Source: Nocardiopsis chromatogenes YIM 90109 (lineage in GTDB: Bacteria > Actinomycetota > Actinomycetes > Streptosporangiales > Streptosporangiaceae). Taken from it: a stretch of 38,474 nucleotides of DNA. Both the position numbers and the translations under genes were made by a program. Below are positions 30,530-38,474 of this stretch, piece by piece. Position 1 is the first letter of the stretch, and the number at the start of each line of letters is the position of its first letter. The DNA lies in assembly GCF_000341185.1 (NCBI RefSeq), contig NZ_ANBH01000113.1:19243-57716 (forward strand). Direction: 5' to 3'. Under the pieces are notes generated by a model that searched no databases, had not been told where the DNA came from, and was given only the letters and a program-made list of their open reading frames with translations.

Positions 30530-30796
30530 ATGGCTGCCAAGAAGATCACCATTACGCTCGATGATTCCCTGTTCGAGGCTCTTGCAGGTGCCGCCGAGGA
30601 GGAGGGAATTCCGCTCTCCAGCCTCGTGGCAGGGGCTGTGGAGCGGGAACTCCGGCTGCGCGCAGGTCGGGCCGTGGTGCGGGAGTGGGAAGCCGAGAAC
30701 GGGGCCTTCACACCTGAGGAGCTCGCAGCGGCCCGCGCCGAGATGGCCGCGGCCGACGCCGAACACCTGAGCAGCAGGGGGACATCAGCCGCGTGA
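30530..30796 (+). CDS. VapB-like ribbon-helix-helix antitoxin
   Basis: 88 residues from ATG 30530. The N-terminus is a typical ribbon-helix-helix DNA-binding unit: a strand KKITITLDDSLFEALAGAA and two helices (EEEGIPLSSLVAGAVERELR). The C-terminal part is acidic and helical (FTPEELAAARAEMAAADAEH), suited to binding and blocking the toxin. Its stop overlaps the PIN gene start (GTGA), the usual antitoxin-first order. It likely represses its own promoter as a complex with the toxin. Confidence 0.85.
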   Translation: MAAKKITITLDDSLFEALAGAAEEEGIPLSSLVAGAVERELRLRAGRAVVREWEAENGAFTPEELAAARAEMAAADAEHLSSRGTSAA

Positions 30797-31185
30797 ACGT
30801 GCCCTACCTGTACGACCCCAAGGCACTCATCGCCATCAATGACAATGACGGCGATATGTGGGCCCGCCACTCAGTGGCTCCTGCCGAAGGGCGGGACGTC
30901 CACATCCCATCCGTCGTCGTCGCCCAGGCGTGGCGAGACGCACGCCGCCAGGTCAGACTCGGCAAGTTCCTCGCCGGATGCCGTGTCGTTCCCGTCGAGC
31001 TCGAGATCGCGAAGGCGGCGGGGGTCCTCTGCGGCAAGTCCAGAACGGCCGACATCGTCGACGCCACAGTTGTCGTCATGGCAGCCGCCCTCGGTGCCAT
31101 CATCTGGACCTCCGACCCAGACGACATCCACGCCCTCATCGACGCCCAGGGCCTGAAACCTGCCCCTGTCTTTCGAACCGTCTAG
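30793..31185 (+). CDS. VapC-like PIN-domain toxin
   Basis: 130 residues from GTG 30793. The PIN fold is shown by the first aspartate D8 in PYLYDPKALIAI, the strand VHIPSVVVAQAWRDARR, the aspartate pair in SRTADIVDATVVVMA (D87, D90) and TSDPDDI near the end (D108, D110). At the second acidic position of classical VapC toxins there is glutamine (AQAW), a form seen in some actinobacterial PIN proteins. Such enzymes cut RNA, often tRNA. Pairing with the antitoxin upstream supports the call; activity is not certain. Confidence 0.82.
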   Translation: MNVPYLYDPKALIAINDNDGDMWARHSVAPAEGRDVHIPSVVVAQAWRDARRQVRLGKFLAGCRVVPVELEIAKAAGVLCGKSRTADIVDATVVVMAAALGAIIWTSDPDDIHALIDAQGLKPAPVFRTV

Positions 31186-31203
31186 GGGCGGGACGAGCCC
31201 ACA

Positions 31204-31272
31204 ATCCTGCACGCCGCCACCGAGGGCGGCCTCGCCCTCGAGGCCCCGCGCCCCGTCCTCAAGGTGACGTAG
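31204..31272 (+). pseudogene. C-terminal remnant of a paralogue of the 31360 gene
   Basis: Reading from 31204 gives a peptide ending EGGLALEAPRPVLKVT-stop. The intact gene downstream ends EGGLTPDAPRPVLTVT-stop, at the same distance from its TAG. DNA identity over the last 60 bases is high. No start or upstream body belongs to this fragment; the VapC stop lies 18 bases before it. It is the stump of a second copy, apparently cut off where the toxin-antitoxin pair now sits. Confidence 0.75.
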
Positions 31273-31359
31273 CGGAGCTTCATACATGTTCCGGGCCGGA
31301 CGCAACCGTTCCCCTCTCCCCCGCATCGAAGGCATGCCGACGAAGCGAGGGAGCGAACC

Positions 31360-32022
31360 ATGGCATCCGGTATCCACCACCCCGGCCGACCTGAGGACCT
31401 GCCTCCAGCACCGATGCTGTGGGCCCACGGGGTACTGGGAGCGGCGACCGCAGCGGCCGCCCCCTGGGAGGCGCTTCACCTCTACTCGTTGGACGGCGAG
31501 GGGCTGCTGATGGACCCCGAGGACGGCACGTGGTGGCGCCTGACCTGGTTCGGCGAGGACATGGCCGTGCTCACCGGAAACGAACCCCTGGGGTACCGCT
31601 GCCAGGAGTACGAGGGCCTCGTCGACAAGCTGGCCGGCGCCCCGGAGAGGCTGCCGCTGCGATGGCTGCGCAATCTGCTCGACTCGACGGTTCAGGGATC
31701 GTGGGAGCCCTCTTTCCTCTATTGGTGGACCGACGGTACTTGGGGCCGGACGGCGTACCCGGACGACCTCGACGACGGGCTGTGCGTCGTCGGCACCATG
31801 GGCACCCCCGAAGACCTGAAGAAGTCCGGGTGCGTCGGGAACCCCTCCTTGGAGCCGGTGACCGAGATCTTGGAGGCCGCGGCCACCGGGACGCTCGCAC
31901 CATCGGAGCTGGAGGCCTTCATGCGGATGTGCGGGGTGGAGGACCCGGCCCCGGCCCTGCGCATCGCCGCCGAGGGCGGCCTCACCCCCGACGCCCCGCG
32001 CCCCGTTCTCACAGTGACGTAG
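31360..32022 (+). CDS. Unknown protein (220 aa) with a duplicated tail nearby
   Basis: 220 residues from ATG 31360 (GAGGGAG upstream). The protein is soluble and rich in tryptophan and acidic residues (GTWWRLTWFGEDM, FLYWWTDGTWGRTAYPDD), with a helical end (EPVTEILEAAATGTLAPSELEAFMRMCG, shortened to its pattern) and the closing APRPVLTVT. I recognise no family. The gene end has a broken copy 750 bases upstream, so the family was once present twice in tandem, as often happens with immunity or other quickly varying genes. That parallel is only a suggestion. Confidence 0.65.
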   Translation: MASGIHHPGRPEDLPPAPMLWAHGVLGAATAAAAPWEALHLYSLDGEGLLMDPEDGTWWRLTWFGEDMAVLTGNEPLGYRCQEYEGLVDKLAGAPERLPLRWLRNLLDSTVQGSWEPSFLYWWTDGTWGRTAYPDDLDDGLCVVGTMGTPEDLKKSGCVGNPSLEPVTEILEAAATGTLAPSELEAFMRMCGVEDPAPALRIAAEGGLTPDAPRPVLTVT

Positions 32023-32073
32023 CCGGGCCAACGTCCAGCGAAGGCCGAAGTGGGGTCCGCCCGTCTCGGTGAG

Positions 32074-32280
32074 TCACCCTTCGAGACCCGCCTTGTGCAG
32101 CGCCGCGCTCGCCCGGAACCTCACTCGTGCGCACCGGTCGCGTTCTTCGTCGGGGGTGTCGTCGTCACAGGCGCAGCGGTGCCTCAGCCACCGCAGGTCC
32201 TCCGGATCGAGCCACAGCGCGACGCGCCCCTGGGCGGCCTCGGCATCGGGATCGGTCGGCATGACTCGGCGCTCATCCAT
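32074..32280 (-). CDS. Small conserved actinobacterial protein (68 aa)
   Basis: 68 residues from ATG 32280. The core ALWLDPEDLRWLRHRCACDDDTPDEERDRCARVRFRASAALHKAG (pattern LWLDPEDL.WL..C.C..D....ERCARVRFRA..ALHK) is one I have seen as a common short hypothetical protein in streptomycetes and relatives. Three cysteines could bind a metal. No clear ribosome site precedes the start, so a leaderless transcript or a start three codons earlier (32289) is possible. No neighbour suggests a role. Confidence 0.7.
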   Translation of the reverse strand: MDERRVMPTDPDAEAAQGRVALWLDPEDLRWLRHRCACDDDTPDEERDRCARVRFRASAALHKAGLEG

Positions 32281-32520
32281 GGCGCACATTGTGCCGGTAC
32301 ACGGAAACGGCCACGCCCGTGCGACGTCGCCTCGATCAGGTACCGGGAGGTCGTCGACGCCACCCACGCCCTGCGCCGCATGCATGAGCGCGACGCCGAT
32401 ATGGGGCCTGCGCTCAGCCTTCGTCATGACGCCGCCCCCGCCTCCATACCGGACATACTCCGTCCGCATTGCTCCGTAACGTCGCCTCCGCCTTCACGTC
32501 CATCGCAGGAGGAGACGACC

Positions 32521-32928
32521 ATGCAGCTCGCAGCTACTCGCATCATCACCGACGACGTGGACGCGCTCGTCGCGTTCTACGAAGCCGCCACCGGAATCAC
32601 CGCCGCGCGGCTCCACCCGATGTTCGCCGAGATCCGCACCCCGACCGGCACGCTCGCGATCGCGAGCTCCGCAACGGTGCCACTGCTCGGAGAGGACGCC
32701 GCCGAGGCCCGCGCGAACCGCAGCGTGACCCTCGACTTCCTCGTCGACGACGTCGACGCGGCTTATGAGGCCCTCCAGGACACCGTCGAGGTGTTCGTGA
32801 ACAAGCCGACGGACATGCCCTGGGGCAACCGCTCCCTACTCGTCCGCGACCCCGACGGGAACCTGGTCAACCTCTTCACCCCGACCACCGAAGCCGCCCG
32901 GACCCGCTTCGCCGACCAGGCCGGGTGA
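32521..32928 (+). CDS. VOC-family (glyoxalase/bleomycin-resistance fold) protein
   Basis: 135 residues from ATG 32521 after GGAGGAG. One full VOC module pair: TRIITDDVDALVAFYEAATGI at the start, the strand TLDFLVDDVDAAYEAL in the middle, and the closing LLVRDPDGNLVNLFTP. The usual late metal-binding glutamate is replaced by asparagine in NLVNLF, so metal use is doubtful. It may bind or sequester a small molecule or act on an unknown substrate. It is a single-gene unit ending at a two-way terminator shared with ychF. Confidence 0.88.
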   Translation: MQLAATRIITDDVDALVAFYEAATGITAARLHPMFAEIRTPTGTLAIASSATVPLLGEDAAEARANRSVTLDFLVDDVDAAYEALQDTVEVFVNKPTDMPWGNRSLLVRDPDGNLVNLFTPTTEAARTRFADQAG

Positions 32929-32934
32929 CAGGAA

Positions 32935-32967
32935 CGGGCACGCCGATCCCCAGGATCGACGTGCCCG
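32935..32967. terminator. Bidirectional terminator between VOC gene and ychF
   Basis: CGGGCACG (32935-32942) pairs with CGTGCCCG (32960-32967), continued inside by CGATCC/GGATCG around a CCA loop, with one mismatch. It sits between two convergent genes. Confidence 0.85.
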
Positions 32968-33004
32968 AACGTTCGGTTCGGCCGCTGCGGCGGCGTACGG
33001 CGGC

Positions 33005-34099
33005 TCAGACGTTGAAGCGGAACTCCACCACGTCGCCGTCGGACATGACGTAGTCCTTGCCCTCCATGCGGACCTTGCCCGCGGACCTCGCGGCCTGCAT
33101 GGTGCCCGCCTCGACCAGGTCGTCGTAGGAGACCACCTCGGCCTTGATGAACCCGCGCTGGAAGTCGGTGTGGATGACCCCGGCCGCCTCGGGGGCCGTC
33201 GCACCCTTCTTGATGGTCCAGGCACGGGACTCCTTGGGGCCCGCGGTCAGGTAGGTCTGCAGGCCCAGGGTCGAGAACCCGACCCGCGCCAGCTGCGCCA
33301 GGCCCGCCTCGGACTGGCCCATGGACTCCAGCAGCTCGGCGGCCTCGTCGTCGTCGAGCTCGGCCAGCTCGGCCTCGATCTTGGCGTCGAGGAAGATGGC
33401 CTCGGACGGCGCCACCAGCTCCGACAGCTTCGCGCGCAGGGCCTCGTCGGCCAGCTCGTCGCTGTCCAGGTTGAACACGTACAGGAACGGCTTGACCGTC
33501 AGCAGGTTCAGCTCGCGGACGGCCGCCAGGTCCACGCCCCCCTCGGCCGCTCCCACCGACAGGCTGGTGCCGGACTCCAGCACCGCCAGCGCCGCGCGCG
33601 CCGACTCCAGGGCCGCCTGGGCACCCTTGTCCTTGGCGTTGCGCTTGGCGTCCTTCTCCAGCCGCGGCAGCGCCTTCTCCAGCGTCTGCATGTCGGCCAG
33701 GATCAGCTCGGTGTTGATCGTGTCGATGTCGCGCGAGGGCTCGATGCCGCCGTCGACGTGGGTGACGTCCGGGTCGTTGAACACGCGGATCACCTGGCAC
33801 ACGGCGTCGCTCTCGCGGATGTTGGCGAGGAACTGGTTGCCCAGCCCCTCCCCCTCCGAGGCGCCGCGCACGATACCGGCGATGTCGACGAAGTCGACCG
33901 TGGCCGGGATCGTCTTGGCGGATTCAAAGATCTCGGCGAGCTTGTCGAGCCGTGGGTCGGGCACACCCACGACACCGACGTTGGGCTCGATGGTCGCGAA
34001 CGGGTAGTTCGCGGCCAGAGCGTCGTTCTTGGTCAGCGCGTTGAAGAGGGTGGACTTGCCGACGTTGGGCAGCCCGACGATCCCGATAGACAGACTCAC
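33005..34099 (-). CDS. ychF: Redox-regulated ribosome-associated ATPase YchF
   Basis: 364 residues, full family length, starting with GTG after GGGGG. The G-domain shows GLPNVGKSTLFNALT at 9-23, the switch ATIEPNVGVVGVPDPRL (pattern PFATIEPNVG) and FVDIAGIVRGASEGEGLGNQFL (pattern DIAGIVRGASEGEGLGN). A coiled-coil insertion follows, then the C-terminal TGS domain (GVIHTDFQRGFIKAEVVSYDDL...). YchF/OLA1 proteins are conserved housekeeping factors that bind ATP and ribosomes and affect stress survival. This is a stable chromosomal landmark beside the variable genes to the left. Confidence 0.97.
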   Translation of the reverse strand: MSLSIGIVGLPNVGKSTLFNALTKNDALAANYPFATIEPNVGVVGVPDPRLDKLAEIFESAKTIPATVDFVDIAGIVRGASEGEGLGNQFLANIRESDAVCQVIRVFNDPDVTHVDGGIEPSRDIDTINTELILADMQTLEKALPRLEKDAKRNAKDKGAQAALESARAALAVLESGTSLSVGAAEGGVDLAAVRELNLLTVKPFLYVFNLDSDELADEALRAKLSELVAPSEAIFLDAKIEAELAELDDDEAAELLESMGQSEAGLAQLARVGFSTLGLQTYLTAGPKESRAWTIKKGATAPEAAGVIHTDFQRGFIKAEVVSYDDLVEAGTMQAARSAGKVRMEGKDYVMSDGDVVEFRFNV

Positions 34100-34347
34100 A
34101 GCCCCCGAGTCTAATTGCGCCGGGGCCCTGTCCTCGCCGTCCGTGTGTCCCGACCACCCCGAACGCCCGCTCCGTGGGCCTGCGGCACCCTGGAGCGGCG
34201 ATGGGGGACTTTTCGGTTACAGATCGTCGATCTTCGGATGAAATGCCCTGCGCTCTGCGACACCGCGCAGTACGTTCGTGTCCTGCCGCACGTTCACCCC
34301 GGTCAGGGGTATGCGCGCACCGACCGTATCGACTGGGGGGATCGAGA

Positions 34348-35292
34348 ATGGTTGCAGGGCAGGTCCGGGCGTTCGTCCAACGCCACCCGGTGGTGCGCCA
34401 CGCCACGCGGAGGATCCGGATCCGGCTCCCCATCAGTCTCGGCGGCATCGACCCCGAGCGCGTTCCGCCCCGGGTGCGCCGCTTCGACCTGCCGCTGCCC
34501 CGCCGCGCCGGCGCCCCGCGCACCGGCCCCGACGCGCTGCGCGTGTGCGCGCCGGGCGACCTGTGGACCCCCGGCCGCCTGCACGCGCGCGGGCTGCCCG
34601 GGTACCGGCCCGACGCGCTGGCCTGCTTCCTGGCGGTGCTGGAGCACGCCCGCCCCGGCACCGTGCTCGACGTGGGCGCCAACGTGGGCGTGTACGGCGC
34701 CCTGGCCGCCGCGCGCACCCGGCGCAGGGTGGTCGCGTTCGAGCCCGCCCCGCGCGCCGCGCGCGCGGCGCGGGTGATCGCGGCCGAGAACGGGCTCAAC
34801 ATGGACGTGGTGGAGCTGGCGCTGAGCAACCACAGCGGGACCGGCCTGCTGCGCCTCTCCCCCGACGACGCCTCCAACTCCCTGCTGCCCGGCGCGGGCC
34901 CCGCGGCAGGCCGGGTGACTGTTCCGGTGCGGCCGCTGTCGCACTGGCGCGAGGAGGCCGGGGTGCTGCCGTCGGTGGTGAAGATCTCCACGTGCGCGTC
35001 CGAGCCCGACGTCGTCTCGGGCAGCCTGGAGGTGCTGCGGCGCTTCCGCCCCTGGGTGCTGTGCGAGGTGCGCCCCGGGTACGGCATCGGCCAGCGCCTC
35101 ACCGCCCTGCTGGAGCCCTTGGACTACCACTGGTACCGGATCTCCGGCAGACCCCCGTACTCGCCGCAGCCGTCGATCTCCGAGGGGGCCTCCAGGCGCG
35201 GCGGCATGTGGCTCTTCGCCCCCACCCCCACCCCCGAGGGCCTGTGGTCCAGCGCGGAGGCGTGGCGGGCCGCCATCGACGACTGCCGATGA
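34348..35292 (+). CDS. FkbM-like SAM methyltransferase, atypical
   Basis: 314 residues from ATG 34348 (GGGGGG about 7 bases upstream). A basic lead is followed by the SAM-binding motif VLDVGANVGVYGALAA (106-121), FEPAP at 131-135 and the LALSNHSGTG strand. At the place where FkbM enzymes have KIDVEGxE, this protein reads KISTCASEPDVV, so a motif that lies in the active site is gone, while the following EVLRRFRPWVLCEVR is normal. It may methylate a sugar or other small molecule, or may have lost activity. No sugar genes are near. Confidence 0.75.
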   Translation: MVAGQVRAFVQRHPVVRHATRRIRIRLPISLGGIDPERVPPRVRRFDLPLPRRAGAPRTGPDALRVCAPGDLWTPGRLHARGLPGYRPDALACFLAVLEHARPGTVLDVGANVGVYGALAAARTRRRVVAFEPAPRAARAARVIAAENGLNMDVVELALSNHSGTGLLRLSPDDASNSLLPGAGPAAGRVTVPVRPLSHWREEAGVLPSVVKISTCASEPDVVSGSLEVLRRFRPWVLCEVRPGYGIGQRLTALLEPLDYHWYRISGRPPYSPQPSISEGASRRGGMWLFAPTPTPEGLWSSAEAWRAAIDDCR

Positions 35293-35329
35293 CGGCCCCG
35301 GGCACGCGGCCTCTCCCGGGCCTCCGCGC

Positions 35330-36025
35330 CTAGATCCAGCCCTGCAGGCTCTCCATGTAGGCCGTGAAGTCGTCCCGGTGGCTGCAGTGCCCCGTCCCGG
35401 CGACCACGCGCACCTCGAACCCGCGCTCCTTCAGCCGGTCGGCCCCCTCGGGGGAGATGGTGAAGCTGGGGTCGGCCAGCTGCACCAGTGAGGGGACCAC
35501 GGGCCGCTCGGGGATGAAGTCGCTCCCCGCGCAGGCCTCCACCATCGCGAAGAACTCCGGGTCGAACAGCGCGAACCCCGCCGCCTCCGCCTGCACGTCG
35601 GCCTCGCTCCAGCGCGGATTGGCCTCGGCGATCGCGGCCGGGGACGCGGCGGCGACCATCGTGCGCATGGCCGCCAGGTCGCCCGCGCGCACGGCGGAGA
35701 ACTGCCAGCCCGGGTCGTAGTAGACCGCCCGCCGCGGGCGCAGGCGCTCGACGGCCGACGACAGCGCCAGGGCGCCCATGGAGTGGCCGATGGCCAGGTC
35801 GGCGCCCTCGGGCAGGCTCTCGGCCAGGTCCGCGGCGAGCAGCTCGGGCGTGTACTCCCCGCGCGGGCTCAGGCCGTGCCCGCGCATGTCCGGGGCGACG
35901 ACCCGGTAGCCGCGTTCGATGAGCGCGCCCTCGACCGCGTGCCAGGTCCGGTGGTCGGCCATGGCGCCGTGGACGAGCAGCGCGGTGCGCTCGCCGTCGC
36001 CGCCGGTGTGCACGTTGAGTCGCAT
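35330..36025 (-). CDS. Alpha/beta hydrolase
   Basis: 231 residues from ATG 36025. The fold is shown by LLVHGAMADHRTW (oxyanion region), VAPDMRGHGLS, the nucleophile S82 in GHSMG, the probable acid D185 in LADPSF and H213 in GTGHCSH. All three catalytic residues are present. It is a small esterase- or lactonase-type enzyme with no clear substrate. It begins 44 bases after the MFS transporter gene on the same strand, so the two form an operon next to a divergent LacI-family regulator. Confidence 0.9.
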   Translation of the reverse strand: MRLNVHTGGDGERTALLVHGAMADHRTWHAVEGALIERGYRVVAPDMRGHGLSPRGEYTPELLAADLAESLPEGADLAIGHSMGALALSSAVERLRPRRAVYYDPGWQFSAVRAGDLAAMRTMVAAASPAAIAEANPRWSEADVQAEAAGFALFDPEFFAMVEACAGSDFIPERPVVPSLVQLADPSFTISPEGADRLKERGFEVRVVAGTGHCSHRDDFTAYMESLQGWI

Positions 36026-36069
36026 GGTGGTGGACCCTTCCCTCGGTGGTCGGTGAACGGCGCCGCCGG

Positions 36070-37377
36070 TCAGGCGACGCCCTTGACACGGGTGATGGCC
36101 AGCGCCCCGAGCAGGGACAGGAGCGCGCCGACGATGAACAGGTACTGGTAGCCCCCGAACACCACGACGATCCCGCCCGCCACGAACGGCGCGATGATCT
36201 GCGGACCGGCGTTGGCGATGTTGAGCACGCCCAGGTCGCGGGCGGCGTCCCCGCCCGCGGGCAGCACGAGGGTGACGATGGCGTGGTCGGCGGCCATGAA
36301 CACCCCGAAGGCCGCCCCGGCGATGGTCGCCCAGACGAGGATGCCGGTGAAGGTGGGCACGAGGACGGGCACGACGGTGGCCGAGGCCGCGATCAGCCCC
36401 GCGACGAGCACGAAGGGGCGGCGCCGCCCGATCCGGTCCGACACCGGCCCGATCACGGCGGTGCAGGCCACGGTGAGCACGGTGTTGGCGATGGTGAGGA
36501 CGGGCACCGCGTCGGTCGGGGAAAGCCCTTCTGGCAGCGCGATGTAGTCGGACAGGATGTAGACCTGGTAGCCCAGGATCGCGAAGAAGCCCATCATCAT
36601 CAGGGCCCGGCTGGTGAACGCCCAGGTGAAGTCGGGGCTGCGCAGGGCCGAGCCGAACCCCTTGAGCTGCTGCACCAGCGGGTTGGGGCCGCCGGTGGAG
36701 CGGGCCGGGAGCTCGTCGCCGCGCGGGTCGTGGGTCAGGGCGGTGAAGAGCACGGCGACCACGACGAGGGCGGCACCGAGCAGGATGTAGCCGAGTTCGA
36801 GCCGGCCGACGAAGCGGGCGGCGACCAGGCTACCGGCGACCATGCCGAGCGACTGGGCGATGCCCATGACGGCCGAGGCGCTGCCGCGCCGCTCGGGCGG
36901 CACGCGGTCGGGCACGGTGGCGGTGATGGCGGCCTGGTAGACGTTGCCCATGGCCTGGGCGACGCACCAGCCCACCGCCAGCAGCCACAGGGCCGGGGAC
37001 AGGCCCATGACGGCGAGGAAGGCCACGACGCCGAGAGCGCCGCCGAGCATCCACGGGTTGCGCCGCCCCCACCGGGTGCGGGTGCGGTCGGACAGCATGC
37101 CGCCGATGGGGTTGAACAGGGTGGCGAAGACGGCGCTGACGCCGGTGACGACGGCGAGGTTGATCTCCTTGGAGCCCGGGTCGAAGGCCTCGACCTGGAC
37201 GGGCAGCAGGATGCTGACCACCCCCAGGTACATGGCGTACAGGGCGAGGTTCCCGACGGCGTAGAGGGTGAGGAACCGGGAGAGGCCGCGGCGCCCCCAG
37301 CGGCCGGACGCCGGGACGGCGGTTCCGGAGGGCCCGGCGGCGGGTGGGGGCGGGGGTACGGGGGAGGTATCGGGCAC
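36070..37377 (-). CDS. MFS transporter, GPH/SLC45-like sugar carrier
   Basis: 435 residues starting with GTG 37377 after GGAG. A Pro/Ala-rich lead precedes twelve predicted helices in two halves. Loop 2-3 carries GGMLSDRTRTRWGRRNPW and loop 8-9 GPVSDRIGRRRPF, the paired MFS signature in a form close to GPH and SLC45 sugar carriers. The divergent LacI-family gene fits sugar or glycoside control. With the hydrolase encoded next, a likely job is to take up a glycoside or ester that is then cut inside. The substrate is unknown. Confidence 0.88.
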   Translation of the reverse strand: MPDTSPVPPPPPAAGPSGTAVPASGRWGRRGLSRFLTLYAVGNLALYAMYLGVVSILLPVQVEAFDPGSKEINLAVVTGVSAVFATLFNPIGGMLSDRTRTRWGRRNPWMLGGALGVVAFLAVMGLSPALWLLAVGWCVAQAMGNVYQAAITATVPDRVPPERRGSASAVMGIAQSLGMVAGSLVAARFVGRLELGYILLGAALVVVAVLFTALTHDPRGDELPARSTGGPNPLVQQLKGFGSALRSPDFTWAFTSRALMMMGFFAILGYQVYILSDYIALPEGLSPTDAVPVLTIANTVLTVACTAVIGPVSDRIGRRRPFVLVAGLIAASATVVPVLVPTFTGILVWATIAGAAFGVFMAADHAIVTLVLPAGGDAARDLGVLNIANAGPQIIAPFVAGGIVVVFGGYQYLFIVGALLSLLGALAITRVKGVA

Positions 37378-37441
37378 GGGAGGTCTCCTTCGCGCGGCTA
37401 CGGCGTGAACGGTCGGCGCATCCCCCCAGGTCGTGCGCTGA

Positions 37442-37458
37442 TTAGACGTTTAACCTAA
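37442..37458. promoter_or_regulatory. Candidate LacI-family operator
   Basis: TTAGACGTTTAACCTAA lies between the MFS start and the divergent LacI-family start. The ends (TTAG/CTAA) and the centre (GTTTAAC) are each palindromic but centred one base apart. It is the AT-rich spot in an otherwise GC-rich spacer and probably overlaps the promoters. Confidence 0.45.
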
Positions 37459-37507
37459 GCGACCGCGCCCGCCGCGTCAACGGGGTCGACGCGGCACAAT
37501 GGAGCCG

Positions 37508-38474
37508 ATGAGTGCGACCCGATCCCGTCCACCGACCATTACCGACATCGCCCGGCAGGCCGGGGTGTCCACGGCGACGGTGTCCTACGTCCTGAACGAC
37601 ACCCCGGGGACGCGCATCCCCGAGGCGACGCGGCGCAGGGTCACCGAGGCCGCCGACGAGCTGGGCTACGTCCCGCACGCAAGCGCGCGCTCCCTGCGCA
37701 CGGGCCGCAGCGACCTGGTCGTGTACGCGATGCCCGCGGTCACGCTCGGCCCGCTGGCGGCGCGGTTCCTGGCCGGTCTCGCCGACGAGCTGCAGAACCG
37801 GGGCTTCACCCTGGTCCTGCACGGCGACGGCGCCTCGCGCGGGGTACGGGCGGCCCGCCGGTGGGCGCGGCTGCGCCCTGCCGCGGTGATCGCCGAGGGG
37901 CACCGGCTCACCGACGCCGCCAAGGACCTGATGCGGCGGTCGGGGACGGTGCTGGTGGCCTCCGGCGGCGCGCCCGACCCCGACCTGCCGACGCTGGTCA
38001 TGGACCACCGGGGCATGGGCGCGGCGGCCGGACGCCACCTGGCCGGGCGCGGATGCCGGGACGTGGCGGCCGTGGTCCCCGCCGAGCCGGGGCTGCAGGC
38101 CATGGGCGAGGCACGGGCCGAGGGCGTCGAGGAGGGGCTCCGTGAGGCCGCCGGAGGCGGGGACGACGGGGGCGGCGGGGACGGCCCGGCCGTGCGGCGC
38201 ACGCCGATGGAGGAGACCCCCGAGGACGCGGGCCGCATCGTGCGCGCGTGGGTCCGCGACGGGCTGCCCGACGGGGTGTTCGGCTACAACGACGAGCACA
38301 CGGGCCTGCTGCTGTCGGCCCTGTCCGATGCCGGGGTGGAGGTGCCCGGCCGGGTGCGGCTGGGGGGGGCCGACAACCTGCCGCTGTGCGGAATGCTGCG
38401 GCCCCGGCTGACGTCGGTGGCGCTGCGGGCCGAGTACGCGCCCGCCGAGACGGCGGACCGGCTGGGGGGGGGCG
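37508..38474 (+). CDS. LacI-family transcription regulator (3' end cut by window)
   Basis: At least 322 residues from ATG 37508 (GGAG just upstream). The N-terminal helix-turn-helix TITDIARQAGVSTATVSYVLND (core ARQAGVSTATVSYVLN) and hinge GYVPHASARSLRTGRS are classic LacI/GalR features. The rest is the periplasmic-binding-protein-like effector domain (VVYAMPAV, ARFLAGLADELQNRGF, FGYNDEHTG). It would bind a sugar-like effector. It is divergent from the MFS-hydrolase operon, which it most likely represses. The window ends before the stop. Confidence 0.9.
   Translation, partial: MSATRSRPPTITDIARQAGVSTATVSYVLNDTPGTRIPEATRRRVTEAADELGYVPHASARSLRTGRSDLVVYAMPAVTLGPLAARFLAGLADELQNRGFTLVLHGDGASRGVRAARRWARLRPAAVIAEGHRLTDAAKDLMRRSGTVLVASGGAPDPDLPTLVMDHRGMGAAAGRHLAGRGCRDVAAVVPAEPGLQAMGEARAEGVEEGLREAAGGGDDGGGGDGPAVRRTPMEETPEDAGRIVRAWVRDGLPDGVFGYNDEHTGLLLSALSDAGVEVPGRVRLGGADNLPLCGMLRPRLTSVALRAEYAPAETADRLGGG

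Noticed and set aside
30793-31185. Calling the PIN protein inactive because its second acidic residue is glutamine
   Set aside because: Glutamine at this place seems common in one actinobacterial PIN group, and the other acidic residues are present.
34100-34113. TAGACT as a -10 box for ychF
   Set aside because: It would place the transcript start at the start codon and exclude the GGGGG ribosome site; no matching -35 is seen.

Overview
The window is uniformly high-GC actinobacterial DNA: many GTG starts, 4-base ATGA/GTGA gene overlaps, a helix-turn-helix/DUF397 pair, and a DmdR/IdeR-type iron box. Style and gene content suggest a Nocardiopsis-like member of the Streptosporangiales, but this is inference and I cannot place the species. 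I saw no tRNA, rRNA, CRISPR array, insertion sequence, integrase, relaxase or VirD4-type coupling protein.

Left part (1-5.4 kb). The tail of a membrane protein ends at a strong terminator. A damaged defence-type pair follows on the minus strand: an intact RloA-like AAA ATPase, and an RloB gene whose second half has been replaced by a cupin domain and then frameshifted by an exact 16-base tandem duplication. Two small minus-strand genes of unknown function, a divergent promoter, and an XRE/DUF5753 regulator overlapping a DUF397 gene come next.

Conjugation-type secretion locus (4.7-19.4 kb, minus strand). In order of transcription: a TcpC/VirB8-like protein, a 12-codon leader peptide, a two-TM pilin-like protein, a 1829-residue fusion of a PrgI/TcpE membrane domain to a MinD-like ATPase through a very long repeat-bearing linker, a 50-codon unnoticed small gene, a VirB4 ATPase, a TrbL/VirB6 channel protein, a second VirB8-like protein, a lytic transglycosylase-NlpC/P60 hydrolase and an anchored extracellular protein. 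Together they could energise and build a channel through the wall. With no relaxase or coupling protein in view, the cargo is open.

Middle (19.7-23.1 kb). A TetR repressor is divergent from a three-gene operon (YdcZ-type DMT transporter, metallo-beta-lactamase-fold hydrolase, DsbA/FrnE-like protein). Two matching palindromes lie between them.

Biosynthetic cassette and iron uptake (23.4-30.4 kb). Five overlapping genes encode a PLP fold-type I enzyme, a DUF6190/PIN-like protein, a DHDPS-family aldolase, a haem-oxygenase-like diiron oxidase and a stand-alone Rieske protein. They end at a terminator and are followed by an iron-boxed siderophore-type ABC importer. I do not recognise this cassette, and it is the best candidate for an undescribed small-molecule pathway.

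Right part (30.5-38.5 kb). A VapBC-like pair is followed by a broken copy of the next gene's tail, then an unknown protein, a small conserved actinobacterial protein, a VOC protein, the housekeeping GTPase YchF, an FkbM-like methyltransferase lacking its usual motif, an alpha/beta hydrolase with an MFS transporter, and a divergent LacI-family regulator cut by the window edge.
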